Origin: Bryum argenteum
Taxonomy: Eukaryota > Streptophyta > Bryopsida > Bryales > Bryaceae
Assembly (NCBI GenBank): GCA_037043015.1
Contig: CM073321.1
Location: 23,929,001-23,993,000, forward strand
Length of the DNA: 64,000 nt
Reading direction: 5' to 3'
Shown: positions 23,002 through 35,076 of the stretch, piece by piece
How the letters are laid out: the number at the start of each line of letters is the position of its first letter
Position numbering within the stretch: position 1 is the first letter of the stretch
The notes under the pieces: generated by a model
What the model saw: the letters and a program-made list of their open reading frames with translations, nothing else
Database searches by the model: none
What the model was told of the DNA's origin: nothing
Position numbers and translations under genes: made by a program

Positions 23002-25433
23002 ATGTGAGCCTAAATCCCGGTGACCCGGTTTTTAAGCCACAAGTTTGGGTCGTGGGGGTGGAGTGCAACAACAATTAACCTTCCAAGCAATGTTTCTTTG
23101 AATATTCCCTACAACTTCAGCGCATCATTCAAATTTGTACCTAGCCCTAACTTAAGTTAAACTCCTTTCTTAGTTTGCATATGACCCCATCACACATGAA
23201 AAGTAATGAGTAATTAAACGTGCAATTCTTTGTTTGGTCGCAGATTAGGTTTGATTGGAACTTTTTGGGCAGCGCTTCCGCGCTCAACCCCAAATTTCTA
23301 AATTTTTACTTAAGTTTTGCCAATTCAGCCCTAAAAAGGGCAGCGCTTCCGCACTGCTCTTGCACAGTAAATACTAGTACACGAAGACCTCAAACAATGA
23401 TTCAAGCAAGACATATAGAAATATTCAAGCAAAGAAACAACCCCAATCACAAGTGCAAACAATGTTAAAATAGGTCAAAACTAACATTTTTTGGAGCAAT
23501 GGATGTTGCCATTTTTAAGATAAAGTTTACAAACTCTATGTATTCAATCCACAAAACTTAGCAAAGAAAACAATGCATAAAGAGCAAAATGAAGAAGGAT
23601 GAGCTCCCTCTATATTAGCACCCTGTCTACCCTCCGTAATGTCATGGAGGGGACAGGGCATTGGCGAGCCGCGCTCTCTTGACGGTGTCGTCGAGGCTGG
23701 GCTGCGGCGGTTGAGCTGCTGTCTCGCTCCTTCGATGCCGATGCTGGCCTTGGTCGTCGTTGTCGGTACCGCTGCCGGTGCGGTTCGGTGCTGGGCCGAA
23801 TCAGCTTCCCGATCACGTGGATGCCGTCTTATTGCCGGCTACCGATCCCGCCGTTGCTGTTGGCGGATCTGCCACCCTGCTGTACTCCGGCACTTTGCCG
23901 GCGATGATCGCCTCCCTGTTGTCGGCCGTCGGTGCGGCGAGTCGGCGTTGACTGCCGTTCCCCCTTGCTGTCGATCCTCCACCTCCTCGGTAGTTGCCGG
24001 TGCTGTCGATGATGGTGGTCGGCGGAATACTGCCGATCGGCCTTCCTCGTCCTGCTGGTACCGATCGGGTTGGCTCTTCCCGAACTGCCTTCTTCCGCCT
24101 GCTCGTCGTTGCTGAAATTCAAAGGCCGCTTTCTCGAGCGCCCGAACTGGTCGTTGCCAGCTTGATCTCGTCGCTGCTGTCGTTCGCCTTTGTCGTGTCG
24201 TCCTGCTGCTGGTGCGCCGATGCGGTCGTCTCGATGGAGATCAGCCGTTGCTGGTTGTTGAATGGGCTGTCGGCCCGATGTCGATGCCGACGCCGCTCAG
24301 GTGTTGTTGTCGGGACTTCCGCCGACCTCCGCCGGTGCTGATCGCTTCGGCTACAACGCCGCGCCTCCCCCACGCCGTTGCTGTCGATACTCTCAGCAGA
24401 TGCTGGCGACCGCTACAACAAGGCCAAACTCCAGATCATCTGCAGTTTCGTCCAGGGATAGAAGGCGTCAATCAAATTGCCATCCTTCTCCGAACTGTGG
24501 CGGTCGATGCCGCCTTGCTGCTGGATCTTTGTGCCGACGGCTGGCTTCGTCGTCGCCTTCTTCCACAATCTGCAGCCTCGATCTTGATCGGCTGCGCCGG
24601 CGTCGCTGCCGTGTCCGGTTCCGATCTTGCTCCTCGTGCTAGTGGTCTTGGCCCGGCGGTTGAACTGCCGGCAGTTCCTTCGCCTCGTCAATGTCGATGC
24701 TCCGCTTCTAGCCGTTGCCAGCCTTCGATCTGTTCGTTCCGGAGCTGCTTCTACAACCGCCACCCTCCTCGTCGGTGGCGAGGCTCTATCGTCTTCCTCG
24801 TTCCGTGCTCAGATCTAGACTCACGAAAAACAGTCACACGCCAAAAAATATCTCTCCCTCTTAATAACTCATGACAAAACCCAAAAGACTAACTATTCAA
24901 AAATCACACACACGCTTCTTTCCTTCAACAACATTACACAACACATGACCAAAAACTAATGCTAGATCTTTTCTTGTACACACACACTTCCCAAAACATG
25001 CACACTTCCTTCTCCCAAAAAAACTCTAACCCTAACTCTCCTTCCTCTCCCTAGTCGTGCACTTGGATGTGGTAGAATTTCATCCGGTTCAACCGGATGA
25101 AACTTTGTTCATCCAGCATTTCATCCGCAGGGTTTACTAATTCCCTAGTTTATTAACTAGGAGGAATCTTGAGCATTTATGAATAATGATAAAGTAATAA
25201 ACCATGACCAAAAACATGTCATAAAACTTTGACGCAAGTTAATATTACTAATTTAGAATAGAATAAACAACCACCGGGCCATTTAGGCAAGACCCCTCCA
25301 ATTATCATAGAAATTCCGGAAACCGAAGGAATTAGCCTAAATGTCCCAATTGGGGATTTCGAACATAAAAATATTGGTCTAATGCTTGTAGATAACATTT
25401 CGTACAAGCGTGAACCGTTTCGACGGTTCACAT
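23002..25433. mobile_element. Unclassified 2.43-kb insertion in the P DUF7869 gene
   Basis: The insertion is flanked by GAT at 22999-23001 and 25434-25436; one copy restores the reading of the DUF7869 gene seen in the 62.9-kb copy. The ends are ATGTGAGCC and GGTTCACAT, a 9-bp terminal inverted repeat with one mismatch; a 4-bp TGAT duplication is equally possible. The right end is a perfect hairpin, GTGAACCGT-TTCG-ACGGTTCAC (25410-25431). The middle (23600-24830) is GC-rich and open in several frames on both strands, with repetitive composition (R/Q/S-rich on the minus strand) and no recognised domain. Family unknown; no transposase seen. Confidence 0.6.
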
Positions 25434-26139
25434 GATGGTAGTCCTTGACATAGGATTTGAAATCTGCCACCTCCTGGACAAATTCAGGAATAAAAGCCTC
25501 GGTCTTCTGGGAGTCCTTAAAAGCCTTCATGAGATCTGCAACAACGTAGGTGATTTTCCTCTTGATAAGCTTGGACAAGTAGCTAAAATGAGCATCAATG
25601 TCCTCGTGGGTATGTCCAACTACTAGGAATCCAACAGTGACTTCCTTGAATATGCGCCTCGCAGTAAGCAAGGAACAGAAGGCCATAACGAATCCGTTCT
25701 TGTTGTCTTTGGCAGAGTTATCAAGCTGTAAGAAAAGCTTCCTAGGAAGAGGAACCGCAGGGCGACCAGAGAGCGGTGGGTCCATGGCGACCCTGGTGGA
25801 AGGCGGAATCGAAGAGAAACATCTCGATTTGCCATGGAGCAGCGCCTCGAAGAAGGTATTCTGCGGAGGTGTCGGAAAGAGCACCTTTGAGTCGCGAACA
25901 TGTGGTCGTTCAAGGGCGTAGAGGACCCGACAGAGCGAGGATATAGTAAAATTAGAATCACCAGGCCAGAGAGCAGTAGAATAGTGCGCATAGGCACCGT
26001 CACCGTGGCCGTGAGTTAGCATCCCCGTGACCGAAATGGGTATCTGACCAAGGCCTGCGGTAGCCTTCGTGATCCTCTGCATCCTCGGAATGGCGGTCTT
26101 CGTCGTGTCCATCTTGTCATGAATAATGCACAAAAACTC
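25434..26139 (-). pseudogene. Element P DUF7869-family gene, DUF7869 domain
   Basis: This exon segment opens with the continuation SEFLCIIHDKMDTTKTAI and is uninterrupted. It includes VTGMLTHGHGDGAYAHY, then LFLQLDNSAKDNKNGFVMAF and VVGHTHEDIDAHFSYLSK, the two signature blocks of DUF7869 (D-N...K-N and V-G-H-T-H-x-D-I-D). The spacing of acidic residues recalls an RNase H-like transposase core, but that is inference. The frame ends at KDYHH, where the 2.4-kb insertion begins. The local coding sequence is well preserved, so the element was probably not very old when interrupted. Confidence 0.8.
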
Positions 26140-26143
26140 AGAT

Positions 26144-26168
26144 AACCCCGTATTTGTTATATTTGGAA
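26144..26168 (+). repeat. Element Q left terminal inverted repeat
   Basis: Starts AACCCCGTATTTGTTATATT and continues TGGAA. It pairs with 43373-43397 with three mismatches. A shorter shared motif, CTCCCAAA, follows some 18 bp further in on each side. Confidence 0.85.
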
Positions 26169-26599
26169 CATTTTCATCTCCCAAATTAAAACAAGATAAC
26201 GGATGAAGCCAAAATCAACATTTAGAGGGGTTTCACTGTATGCATATGTACCTTGAATTTACTAATTTCCATTATATTTGGAGATGATATGAGACCTCTT
26301 GAATCTTAGAAAGTATGTTTATCTTAAAAAAAGTTTCCAACCATACATATATTTGATAAGATATATTTAAAGATAAACATACCAACAAAAGATAATTTTC
26401 TTTCAATTGATAATAATGACGGAGTCAACTTGTACAATCTTCTTATACAAAATAAATATATTGAATATGGATAGTAAATTGCACAAAAATAGAATACTCT
26501 ATATACTAAATATCAAAGCAATATATATGCCAATACTAAGTTTAAGTACTAAAACACCTACATCCATAATAAATACTATATACTAAAAGACTACTATTG

Positions 26600-29472
26600 A
26601 GAAGATGAAGCAAGCTCCTGCAAAGAAGCCTTGATGATTTCAACCTACTTCTTGGGTATCGTAATAATTGCGTCTATACCTTCACCGCTTTCCTCGTCAG
26701 AATGCGTAATTCTTGATTTCCAAGCAGTGAAAATAGCATCTGTAGGTTGCGATGATACATCTACACCTTTCTCAACAGTCCAACGAAGCTTTCTATTTGT
26801 ATCCCAATTTGTGTAATTCTTCAGAGTTTCATTGGAGCGTGACATTGGACGGAAGAACTGGATGTCGACCGTATTGGGTAGGTCTAGGTTTGAATTCGGA
26901 TCAGACATTGCTCGCCCGAGCCAGAAGGGCCGGCCATCGGTGCCGCATGGACGTAGTGCAACAAAATAACCCTTATAAAGGTCACGTCCAACTCGAAATG
27001 AAGGAGCAGGACGATCACGTTGCTGGCCAACGAAATGCTCATCGTCGTCGTACTCTTCGCGCACATTCCCTTCTAAAGTAAACTCATCTTTCATAGCATG
27101 TGCAAGTCGAGTTGCCGGCCAAAAACCATGTTGTAATGGTAATGGTTCCTCCAAACTTGACGGAATCCCATCATGCGACAATGCAAGTACATCCATGGGT
27201 ATACAAAGAGCATCTTTCACGCCGCTCCAATAATATGAGAGAGGCTCGTACAATCTCCGCGATTCCATTGACTCACGTGACAATCGTTCCCAATGATCAA
27301 CAAAGCCAGAAATCCCTTTCACCACCTCAGACAAATGACGCATCTCGTTTGGACGCATAGCATCCGGTTCACCACGTGGCCATAATGATCAACCTTCAGA
27401 ATCCTCCTTCCACAATTTAATACCAGCATTATCACCTCTAGGCAGCCATTCCTCGTCGTGACAAAAAATCTTGTACTTCATTACGGGGCATCCACTTGGA
27501 TCCATGTAAAACTTGAATTGATGCGCCTTCGTATGTCCCACCAATACTTCATCGCCGTCTAACATCCACTCTTCAATGAATTTCTTGAAGTTCGGAACCT
27601 CTTGAACGAGGTGTGGAATAACTGGAAGTTTCTCAATCCTCATAAAAGATTTCATGCGAAGAGGGATGGTAGGATAATCCTCCTTTCGCAACGCCATGCT
27701 CCAAAGCCCAAATAATGCATCTATGTCATCATGAGTGTGACCAACGAGCATAAAATTTACATAAATCTCTCGAAATACTCATTTGGCTACCAAAAGGGAC
27801 CAGAAACTGAAGACGAATCTATTCTTGTTATGACTCACAGCATTATCCATTTGGACATTCAAAATTGGAGGCAAAGGCTTTGCTCGAACTAAGATGTCAG
27901 GAATAGGGCCTAATGGATCCATACACACCTCTGAACCTCGTAAAAGAGCAGTATACAATGGATGCGATGGGGGCTCTGTAAAGAGTAGTCTAGATGAGGA
28001 CTTAGGTGCAGCTCCAGATCCCGCAGAAGTTTTGCAAATGAGCCGACCGTATAATTGGCATCATGTGAGTAAACATCTAGTCCATAATGAGCGTATCGCT
28101 TGTCAACATGACCATGAGCAAGAATTCCCGTAACTGCAAGAAGTAACTTCATGAGTCCGTCTAAGTTCTTCACCTTATGAGACAAGGCAGGTGATGTTGT
28201 TTTAGAGTGGTCCATCTTGTCATGCATAATGGTCAAAACATCTTGAGGCGACTCCTTAGACCTAAAGCGGTTGAGGTAGTACAAGTCTCGGTGCGCATAC
28301 GCGGAATCTAAGTGCACATTCAACTTCCTCGACCATATAAGCGATGACTGTGTACCGGGAAGAGTGAGCTTCATCAATGATTGTAACTCATCACACTTGG
28401 AGCAACGCGCGAAATTGTCCCCCGATCTTTTGGCATAGTATTCAGGATAGCTCAGGCGGCGAATCTTACTAAGGTTTGAAGTTGACACCGGCGGAAGCCC
28501 ACACTCTTCAAGGTGATGATCAAGAAGAGGAATTTGGTCCTTCCACTTAAAACTTGAAGGAAGTACCTTGGCAACAACCTTCTCTCCTCATGGAAGGCTC
28601 CGGGACTTGTGAGGCATGTGATCGGCATGTCTATCAAGTATTGCCCCTAAGACGGCAGAAGCAACAATCGTATGCCTCCTAGGCTTCCGCAAGCCCGTGT
28701 TCCTGTATAACTGGGCCTCATGCCCATCAGCTGCACTTTGGGCCTTGCGATAAAACGTACCGTTGCTCACGCCCATGATTTTCATCCACGCAATTGAACA
28801 AACATCGTTATCCTCTAGAGTGACTACATTTTGCCTTTCAGCATTTCTATGGAACTGCCTATGGACATCGAGTTTGACGTGATTCTTGAACTACACAGTT
28901 GTCTTGTCGTACATGCGACATCTGAGAACCTTAATCTTCTCCCTTGGGTATAGTTGTACACAATTGTGCCTACAGCAGGTATTACATGCGACCGCATTGA
29001 TTGATTCCGCTGTCATCAGGAACTGTGCTTTGCGCGAAACTGGAGTAGACTCATCCCTTGAAGAATTATCATACGATCGAGTTCGAGATGACCCCTGCCG
29101 CCGACTATGTTCCCGGACCCATCTGTTGTAAACATCTTGCTGACTATGGTCAAAAAGACTAACACCGTCTAAGAGAACTTGCTGGATGAGCCAGGACTTG
29201 AAGGAATATATCCAGTCGTCTGGATCCTCGACCGCAACAAACAAAGTTGAAACTTGCACCACAACTAGGGAATCACCGAGTAGGCCATTACAATCAGGTA
29301 CAGCGCCAGATCGTAGATTTCTAAGTAAACCCTCAGCGATTCTGAGTCCTTCGGAATCAAGCATTGCAACAGTCCTCCCTGTCCAGAGTCGCGGAGGAAC
29401 AACTTGAGCAGCAAGTAAACCAGGATTCATAGGTGCATCGACGAAAGCGTCATCGTCTGAACAAACATCCAT
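26600..29472 (-). pseudogene. Element Q DUF7869-family gene
   Basis: The ATG at 29470-29472 (MDVCSDDDAFVD) directly follows a splice-acceptor-like ATTACAG, so an upstream exon may exist. Segments in order: a cysteine/histidine cluster ACNTCCRHNCVQLYP (about 28960); AWMKIMGVSNGTFYRKAQ (about 28770); CSKCDELQSL (about 28390); VTGILAHGHVDKRYAHY; the DUF7869 blocks MDNAVSHNKNRF (about 27845) and LVGHTHDDIDALF (about 27740); and a C-terminal GYFVALRPCGTDGRPFWLG domain (about 26970). In-frame stops at 28891 and 28588, plus at least one frame change near 27910 and another near 27370, make it a pseudogene. Its role is unknown; as the only gene with an RNase H-like pattern, it is the best transposase candidate. 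Confidence 0.75.
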
Positions 29473-29552
29473 CCTGTAATATATACACAAGGTTAAAACC
29501 TATTCGAACAAAAACATGGACAACTTCAGGATAGTATGAGAAAAATTTATAT

Positions 29553-30859
29553 TCAATTCAGCTCGAGCCAAGCTAAACTGACTAAGAGAAAACAGTCTAC
29601 AGTTTAGCTCGAGTCGAGCTAAACAGCATCAAGTAATATATCAATCAGTTTAGCTCGACTCGAGCTAAACTGTCTCACGGACAGTGCCTTGTAGGAGTGG
29701 TAGTACTAAACCGCACTTTGGATCAGCTGTACACCAGCTGAACTGATTCTACAGATACATACTACAGTTTAGCTCGACTCGAGCTAAACTGTCAATACGA
29801 ACGCATATAGCAGTTTAGCTCGAATCGAGCTAAATTGTAGCTGGCACCAACCTCCACAGTTTAGCTCAAGTTGAGCTAAACTGCTGCAATTCTTAAAACT
29901 AAGTCTAATTACAAAGCAGTTCATGGTTTAGGGTATAAGGTATGACTTACCAAAATGTAGTTATACTAAAATTAACAAAAGACCACTAATAAAACAATAA
30001 AGCAAACAAAAATCCGTCAACAGTTTAGCTCGACTCGAGCTAAACTGTAAAGTAACGTGCCAACTACAGTTTAGCTCGAGTCGAGCTAAACTGTAGTTGG
30101 CCTGTACTCTACAGTTTAGCTCGAGTCGAGCTAAACTGCTGCAATTGTTCACACGAAGTCTAGTTTACGACGCAGTCCATGGTTTAGGGTATAAGGTCTG
30201 ACATACCAAAATGTACTTACTCAAATTAACAAAAGACCACTAATAAAACAATAAGGCCTACATAGATTCAGTCAGCTATAGTTTAGCTCGAGTCAAGCTA
30301 AACTGTACAGGCATTTGTCCACTACAGTTTAGCTCGACTCGAGCTAAACTGTAGCTAGCACGGCCCTTGACAGTTTAGCTCGAGTCGAGCTAAACTATGG
30401 CTAGGACGAGTCTTGACAGTTTAGCTCGAGTCGAGCTAAACTGCTGCCCATATTAAAATGAAACCTTCTTTTTTGACGCAGTTCACGGTTAAGGACGAAG
30501 AAATAAGCTTACCAAAATCACATTACACTCTAATCGACACGAAACTTGCCTAAACAAGCAACAAAGACTACATAGACCGTCTACAGTTTAGCTCGACTTG
30601 AGCTAAACCGTAGTCGACACATGTGTCTACAGTTTAGCTTGACTCGAGCTATACTGTAGATGTTACGTTAGTTGACAAACAAGTTATCAACAAATACTTA
30701 GTTACGACGCAGATACAGGTTGAAGGTTAAAGCTTTGTTAAAATGACTTAAAATACAAAGTATAGATACTGTGGTAGCTTAAACCGTGCAGTTCAGCTCA
30801 GTCGATTTAATTTGCTCAAACCGCGAAAGCTGCAGTTTAGCTCGACTCGAGCTAAACTG
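29553..30859. repeat. Q-type palindrome array (about 16 copies)
   Basis: Copies of a 27-bp palindrome with arms CAGTTTAGCTCGA and TCGAGCTAAACTG around a single central C or G lie near 29553, 29600, 29645, 29764, 29811, 29857, 30021, 30067, 30112, 30279, 30324, 30370, 30417, 30584, 30631 and 30833. Many are perfect. They sit in larger units of about 255-305 bp (compare 29880-30005 with 30135-30258 and 30440-30575), so the array grew by segmental duplication. It fills the space between the divergent DUF7869 and ParB-like genes, where a shared promoter would be expected. Confidence 0.95.
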
Positions 30860-31084
30860 CAAGTAGTACTAGGAAGGATAATCTAAGCTTCATGGATATC
30901 CAAACCATCAACTAACACACTCCCCCTTCACAGTCAGGAGAAGACAAGAGTTTAAGAGACGCTTCAACACTTCTTCAAACTTAGGCCATCGGATATTGAC
31001 GAGGACGATGGCGACGACACGAAGCAGCTGGACTGCTGGGAATTCAAGGATCCATCCAAAGTTGGATCTTGGTCTGCGAGATGT

Positions 31085-31368
31085 TGTAAGAGTCTAGCTG
31101 TCAAAACAAGCAAAAACTACAAAAGAAATATATTGATCCAAGACTTAGGTTTACAATGAATAAGAGTCCCTTATATACTAATCACTTGGCTCAACTGCCG
31201 AGGCTATACTTTAGCTGTACTGCCGAGACTATACTTTAGCTCTACTGCCGAGGCTATACTTTAGCTCTACTGCCGAGGCTATACTTTAGCTCTACTGCCG
31301 AAGTTCTATTTATAAAATTAATAGCGAGTGAACATCCGAGCTTATCAACGAGGCCTTGGCCCATGACA
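31085..31368 (-). mobile_element. Chromovirus 3' LTR (284 bp)
   Basis: On the plus strand it begins TGTAAGAGTCTAGC and ends CCCATGACA. It contains about four to five copies of a tandem unit, GGCTATACTTTAGCTCTACT followed by GCCGA. The matching LTR lies at 36430-36737. Confidence 0.9.
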
Positions 31369-31414
31369 AATGCCTCCTCCTCCTCCTCCTCTGTCTTTGA
31401 TGAATTAACAAGTG

Positions 31415-32970
31415 TCATACAAGAGAATGTGCCCAAGGAATATCGAGTACCAGGCACGCGCGCAACAAGCGCTCGTAATCGTCTAAGGCCATGACATTTT
31501 GTAATTGGCAAAGAGGTTCCCAAGTAGGCTCCGGCCATCCTGTCCACTTTACAAGTAGTTGCCAACCGCGCCCACGACGTCGATGTTGCAACACTCTTTC
31601 AACAGCATACTCGTCCTCGCTAGTGAATGTCTCGAAAGCGGGATTGCTCAAAACAACACCGGGCTCATTATCATGAGGTAGTTGGGAAGGCAACGGATCC
31701 TCAGCTGCCTTCTTCACTAAACTCACATGAAAAAACAGGATGAATACCGACGGCGGTGTATTCAAACGAACCGCATGTGTACCTACGCACTCCAATACAC
31801 GATAAGGAAGAGCAATCCAATCAAGCTTCTTGATTGGCCGGGACGTGTTGATGTTCTTCAACTTCAACCACACACGATCACCCGGACGAAAATCCTCGGC
31901 CACCAAGCGTCGTATATTTGAGCGTTCTTGAGTCTCTTGCGCAATGGCCATTGCCGTTGTTGCGATTCACTTGAATTACGCCGATGCTCAACAAGCTTGC
32001 GTCCTTTTTTCCGGTGACAACGAAGAACTGCCTCCTCGGGTATAGTAATATTCATGACCGAATGATGATAACCGTGAGTCATAAAAATGCAGACATACCT
32101 ATAGATCGCGACACACGATTATTCAACGCCATCATCGCGATCGGCAAGAATCGAAAAGCCCAATCTTCTTGCTCAAATGTCGTGAAAATACGAAGATATG
32201 TTTCAAGCTCTTGATTCGCCCTCTCTGTTGCACCATCTGTCTCCGGATGGAAAGTCGCCGACAACCGACGCGCGTAATCTTCATCAATCTGCATACTTAC
32301 GCCCAAAGCGGACTAACAAATTGACTACCACGATCCGACACAACTGCTGCAGGCAATCCGTGATCTTTGAAAAACTTGCTCTAAAAGTTTGTGAGCCACA
32401 TCAAGTGCACGAATTGTCTTCATAGGCACAAAGAATGATAGATTTGGACAAACGGTCATCACAACCATGATATTTGTCGATCATTGCTTGGTGCCAATCC
32501 GTAATAAAATCAATGGAGAGCTCGGTCAAATCCGTGCGGAATTGGCAAAGGTTTTAGCAACCATTGCTTCGCTGCTCCCGCCAAATCTTCGATTTTCACA
32601 CACGTTGCGATTCCGCATAAATCTCCGAACATCTTGTGTCAACCCAGGCCACGTATATTCACGTGCAATCAAGTCACGCGCGTACCCTCACGACTGGATG
32701 TCCCGCTAGTGGTGAATCATGAGTAGATTGGATCAAATGCGTCCGAAGAGGTTCGTGCGCCGGAATCCATATTCGCCCACGCCAACGCAATCGATGACCG
32801 AATCTACGTAACACTCACTAATCGTGATAGGTAAGCCCCATTCTTTAGGTAGTCGGCGCTCACCATCCATAACCGCCTTTCGCATCTTCCAATAACGATG
32901 ATTTGTTTGCAGGGCAACATCCCATAATGCAATCATCTCTGCGTCAGTATGCAATGGACATATGGGACGC
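31415..32970 (-). mobile_element. Chromovirus integrase with C-terminal chromodomain
   Basis: Integrase-core sequence (FHPETDGATERANQELE) lies near 32190-32260 and a GPY-like segment near 31830. The C terminus (31450-31620) is a chromodomain: YAVERVLQHRRRGRGWQLLV then KWTGWPEPTWEP. The chromodomain defines the chromovirus clade and is known to guide integration to heterochromatin. Fossil; broken. Confidence 0.9.
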
Positions 32971-32977
32971 GGGGTCA

Positions 32978-33706
32978 TTATCGACTCAGAGTGGCGAGCC
33001 TCTTTCTCGAATCTGCATCACCATCTGTGATCCATGCGGATTTAGCGACAACCTTCAAAGCGCCATCATCTCCGTCCAAAAGCTGATGATATCGATTCAT
33101 GATTCGATCATCATCTGCGTGTTGGGAAAGATCCTGTTCCCGACGAGAAAGTGCATCCGATTGAACTTGATCCTTGCCAGGCTTGTGCACGATCTCAAAG
33201 TCAAAATCATTCAACTCGTGGGCCCAACGCATTTGCTTCTCGCTCAAATGTTGCTTCTTCTGAAAATAAGCCAAATTACGATGATCTGAACTTACTTCAA
33301 AATGTTGGCCAACAAGTAATGTACGCCACTCGCGGATGCAATGTACGACTGCTAGCATTTCCTTGTCATGAATCGGATAATTGGACTCCGCTGGGCTGTG
33401 TTTCTTCGAGAAATAAGCAACCGCATGCCAAAGTCCGTCCACCTTTTGCATTAAGGTGCCACCAACAGCATAACCAGAGGAATCACATTCAATGGTTGTT
33501 TCCAAATCTGGAGTCCATTTAACGAGCACCGGCGCATGAATTAATGCCTCCTTCAATCGATCAAAGGCATGTTGACATTTCGATGTCCAATGGAAAGGTT
33601 GATCTTTCCGCGTTAGTCGAGTAAGAGGTTCTGCAATGTTAGAATATCCATCTATGAATTGTCGATAATAATTGCAGAAACCTAAAAATCCACGAACTCC
33701 TTTCAC
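32978..33706 (-). mobile_element. Chromovirus RNase H region
   Basis: Shows FLGFCNYYRQFIDGYS, TIECDSSGYAVGGTLMQ, YPIHDKEMLAVVHCI and SDHRNLAYFQKKQHLSEKQ, a complete set of Ty3 connection and RNase H blocks. Fossil; part of the element at 31085-36737. Confidence 0.9.
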
Positions 33707-33831
33707 TTTTGTTGGCGGCTCTCATTGACGAATTGCCTCAAGTTTCTTTGGATCACCGCAAACCCCAACCGGTCTTCACCAAATATCCAAGATACTTAAT
33801 AGTATCCGCTTCAAACTCGCTCTTATCAAAA

Positions 33832-34300
33832 TCAAGTTGAAGCCTGCGTTAGCAAGCTTACGGATGATCCCGAGAATCGCATCACGATGTTCTTTTGAGT
33901 ATCACTATAGATCACCACGTCATCAATATATACGGAGCAAAGATATATCCAATTCGTCGCGAAGTATCCAATTGATATATCGTTGAAAAGTTTGCGTGTG
34001 CGCCCGTCGGTCAAACGGTGTGACCAACCACTCATATAAGCCAAAGCGTGTTTTGAACGCCGTCTTCCACTCGTCACCTTCTTTCACACGTATCCGATGA
34101 AACGCAGAGATTACATCAACCTTGGAGATATATTTGGTGCAAAGAATGGATCTTAACGTCTCATCAATGCGTGGAATCGGATAGCTGTCCTTCCGACTCA
34201 TCTCGTTCAATCGCCGATAGTCAACACGTAATCGCAATCCTCCGCCAGGTTTCTTCACAAATATGACCGGAGCTGCCGCGGTGAATTACTTACGTGAATA
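33832..34300 (-). mobile_element. Chromovirus reverse transcriptase region
   Basis: Shows GGGLRLRVDYRRLNEMS, YPIPRIDETL, and a YIDDVVIYS catalytic box. Fossil; part of the element at 31085-36737. Confidence 0.85.
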
Positions 34301-34665
34301 AATCCATTATCCAACAACTCCGTAAGGGTCTTGCGCAAAACTAATAATTGATCCTTGGACATCGATCTGGCCGGCATGGCGGGGATGTCATCATTAGTCT
34401 TCCTTCAATAAGATTGATCTCGTGATCAACCCCTTTCCTATTGGGGCAACGACTTTGCATTTTGTCGATTAAAAGCGTCAATAATCGGCATGAGCGGTCG
34501 GGAGCATGTTGTGCCGGGTCCCTATACACCTTCTGTTGTAGTGCCTTCCGGATGTCAACCAAGTCGACACTAAAACCCCTACGGTTGTAACCTCTCGCAA
34601 AGTTTGAATCATCGATACACGTATCTCTTGCATTGGCTCCAACGTAATCGGTCGAGTCTTCACAA

Positions 34666-35076
34666 TCATCTTGAAAGGTTTTCGAATGCAAACCTCTTCT
34701 TTAGCAGTCGAACACTTGCATCATGTCGCTCCATCCAACCTTTTCCCAAGATTATATCATCTATCTGTCCTGGAATAACATAGGCAACAATCTTCTCCTC
34801 CATACCATCAATATCGGCCATAAAATTTGCAATTTGGCAAATCATAGGCCGCCTCTTCATTGTCGTAACTTGCTCCAAAGATCTAGGTTGAATAGATGAC
34901 GCATCCAACCCTCTCCGTCGAACAAATTGCTCGCATACGATTTGCAAAAAGCATTGGCATCCAGAATCACACAAAGCACGAGTAGATATAATTGAGTTTA
35001 TTAAAACATCAACATACATACCACCCGTGTCTAAAGTTTGTCTCCTAGATTCTTCAACTTTGACAACCCGCTCCAC
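34666..35076 (-). mobile_element. Chromovirus protease region
   Basis: A retropepsin-like segment with ALCDSGCQCFLQI, where the family has D-S/T-G-A, and IILGKGWMERHDA, the typical I-L-G-x-x-W motif. Fossil; part of the element at 31085-36737. Confidence 0.7.

Noticed and set aside
23639-24874. Long overlapping open frames on both strands
   Set aside because: High GC and repetitive composition leave several frames open at once; no domain or family motif appears in any of them.
23002-25433. LTR retrotransposon or Helitron
   Set aside because: No direct terminal repeats, no TC...CTRR ends and no A-T target site; the terminal hairpin alone is not enough.
29553-30859. CRISPR-like array
   Set aside because: The repeats are perfect palindromes with irregular and partly duplicated spacers, lie in a spliced eukaryotic element, and recur in introns; no cas-like genes are present.
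31085-31368. LTR tandem unit as a relative of the Q palindrome
   Set aside because: The unit shares CTTTAGCTCT with the palindrome arm, but it is not palindromic and belongs to an LTR present in both copies; the resemblance is short enough to be chance.
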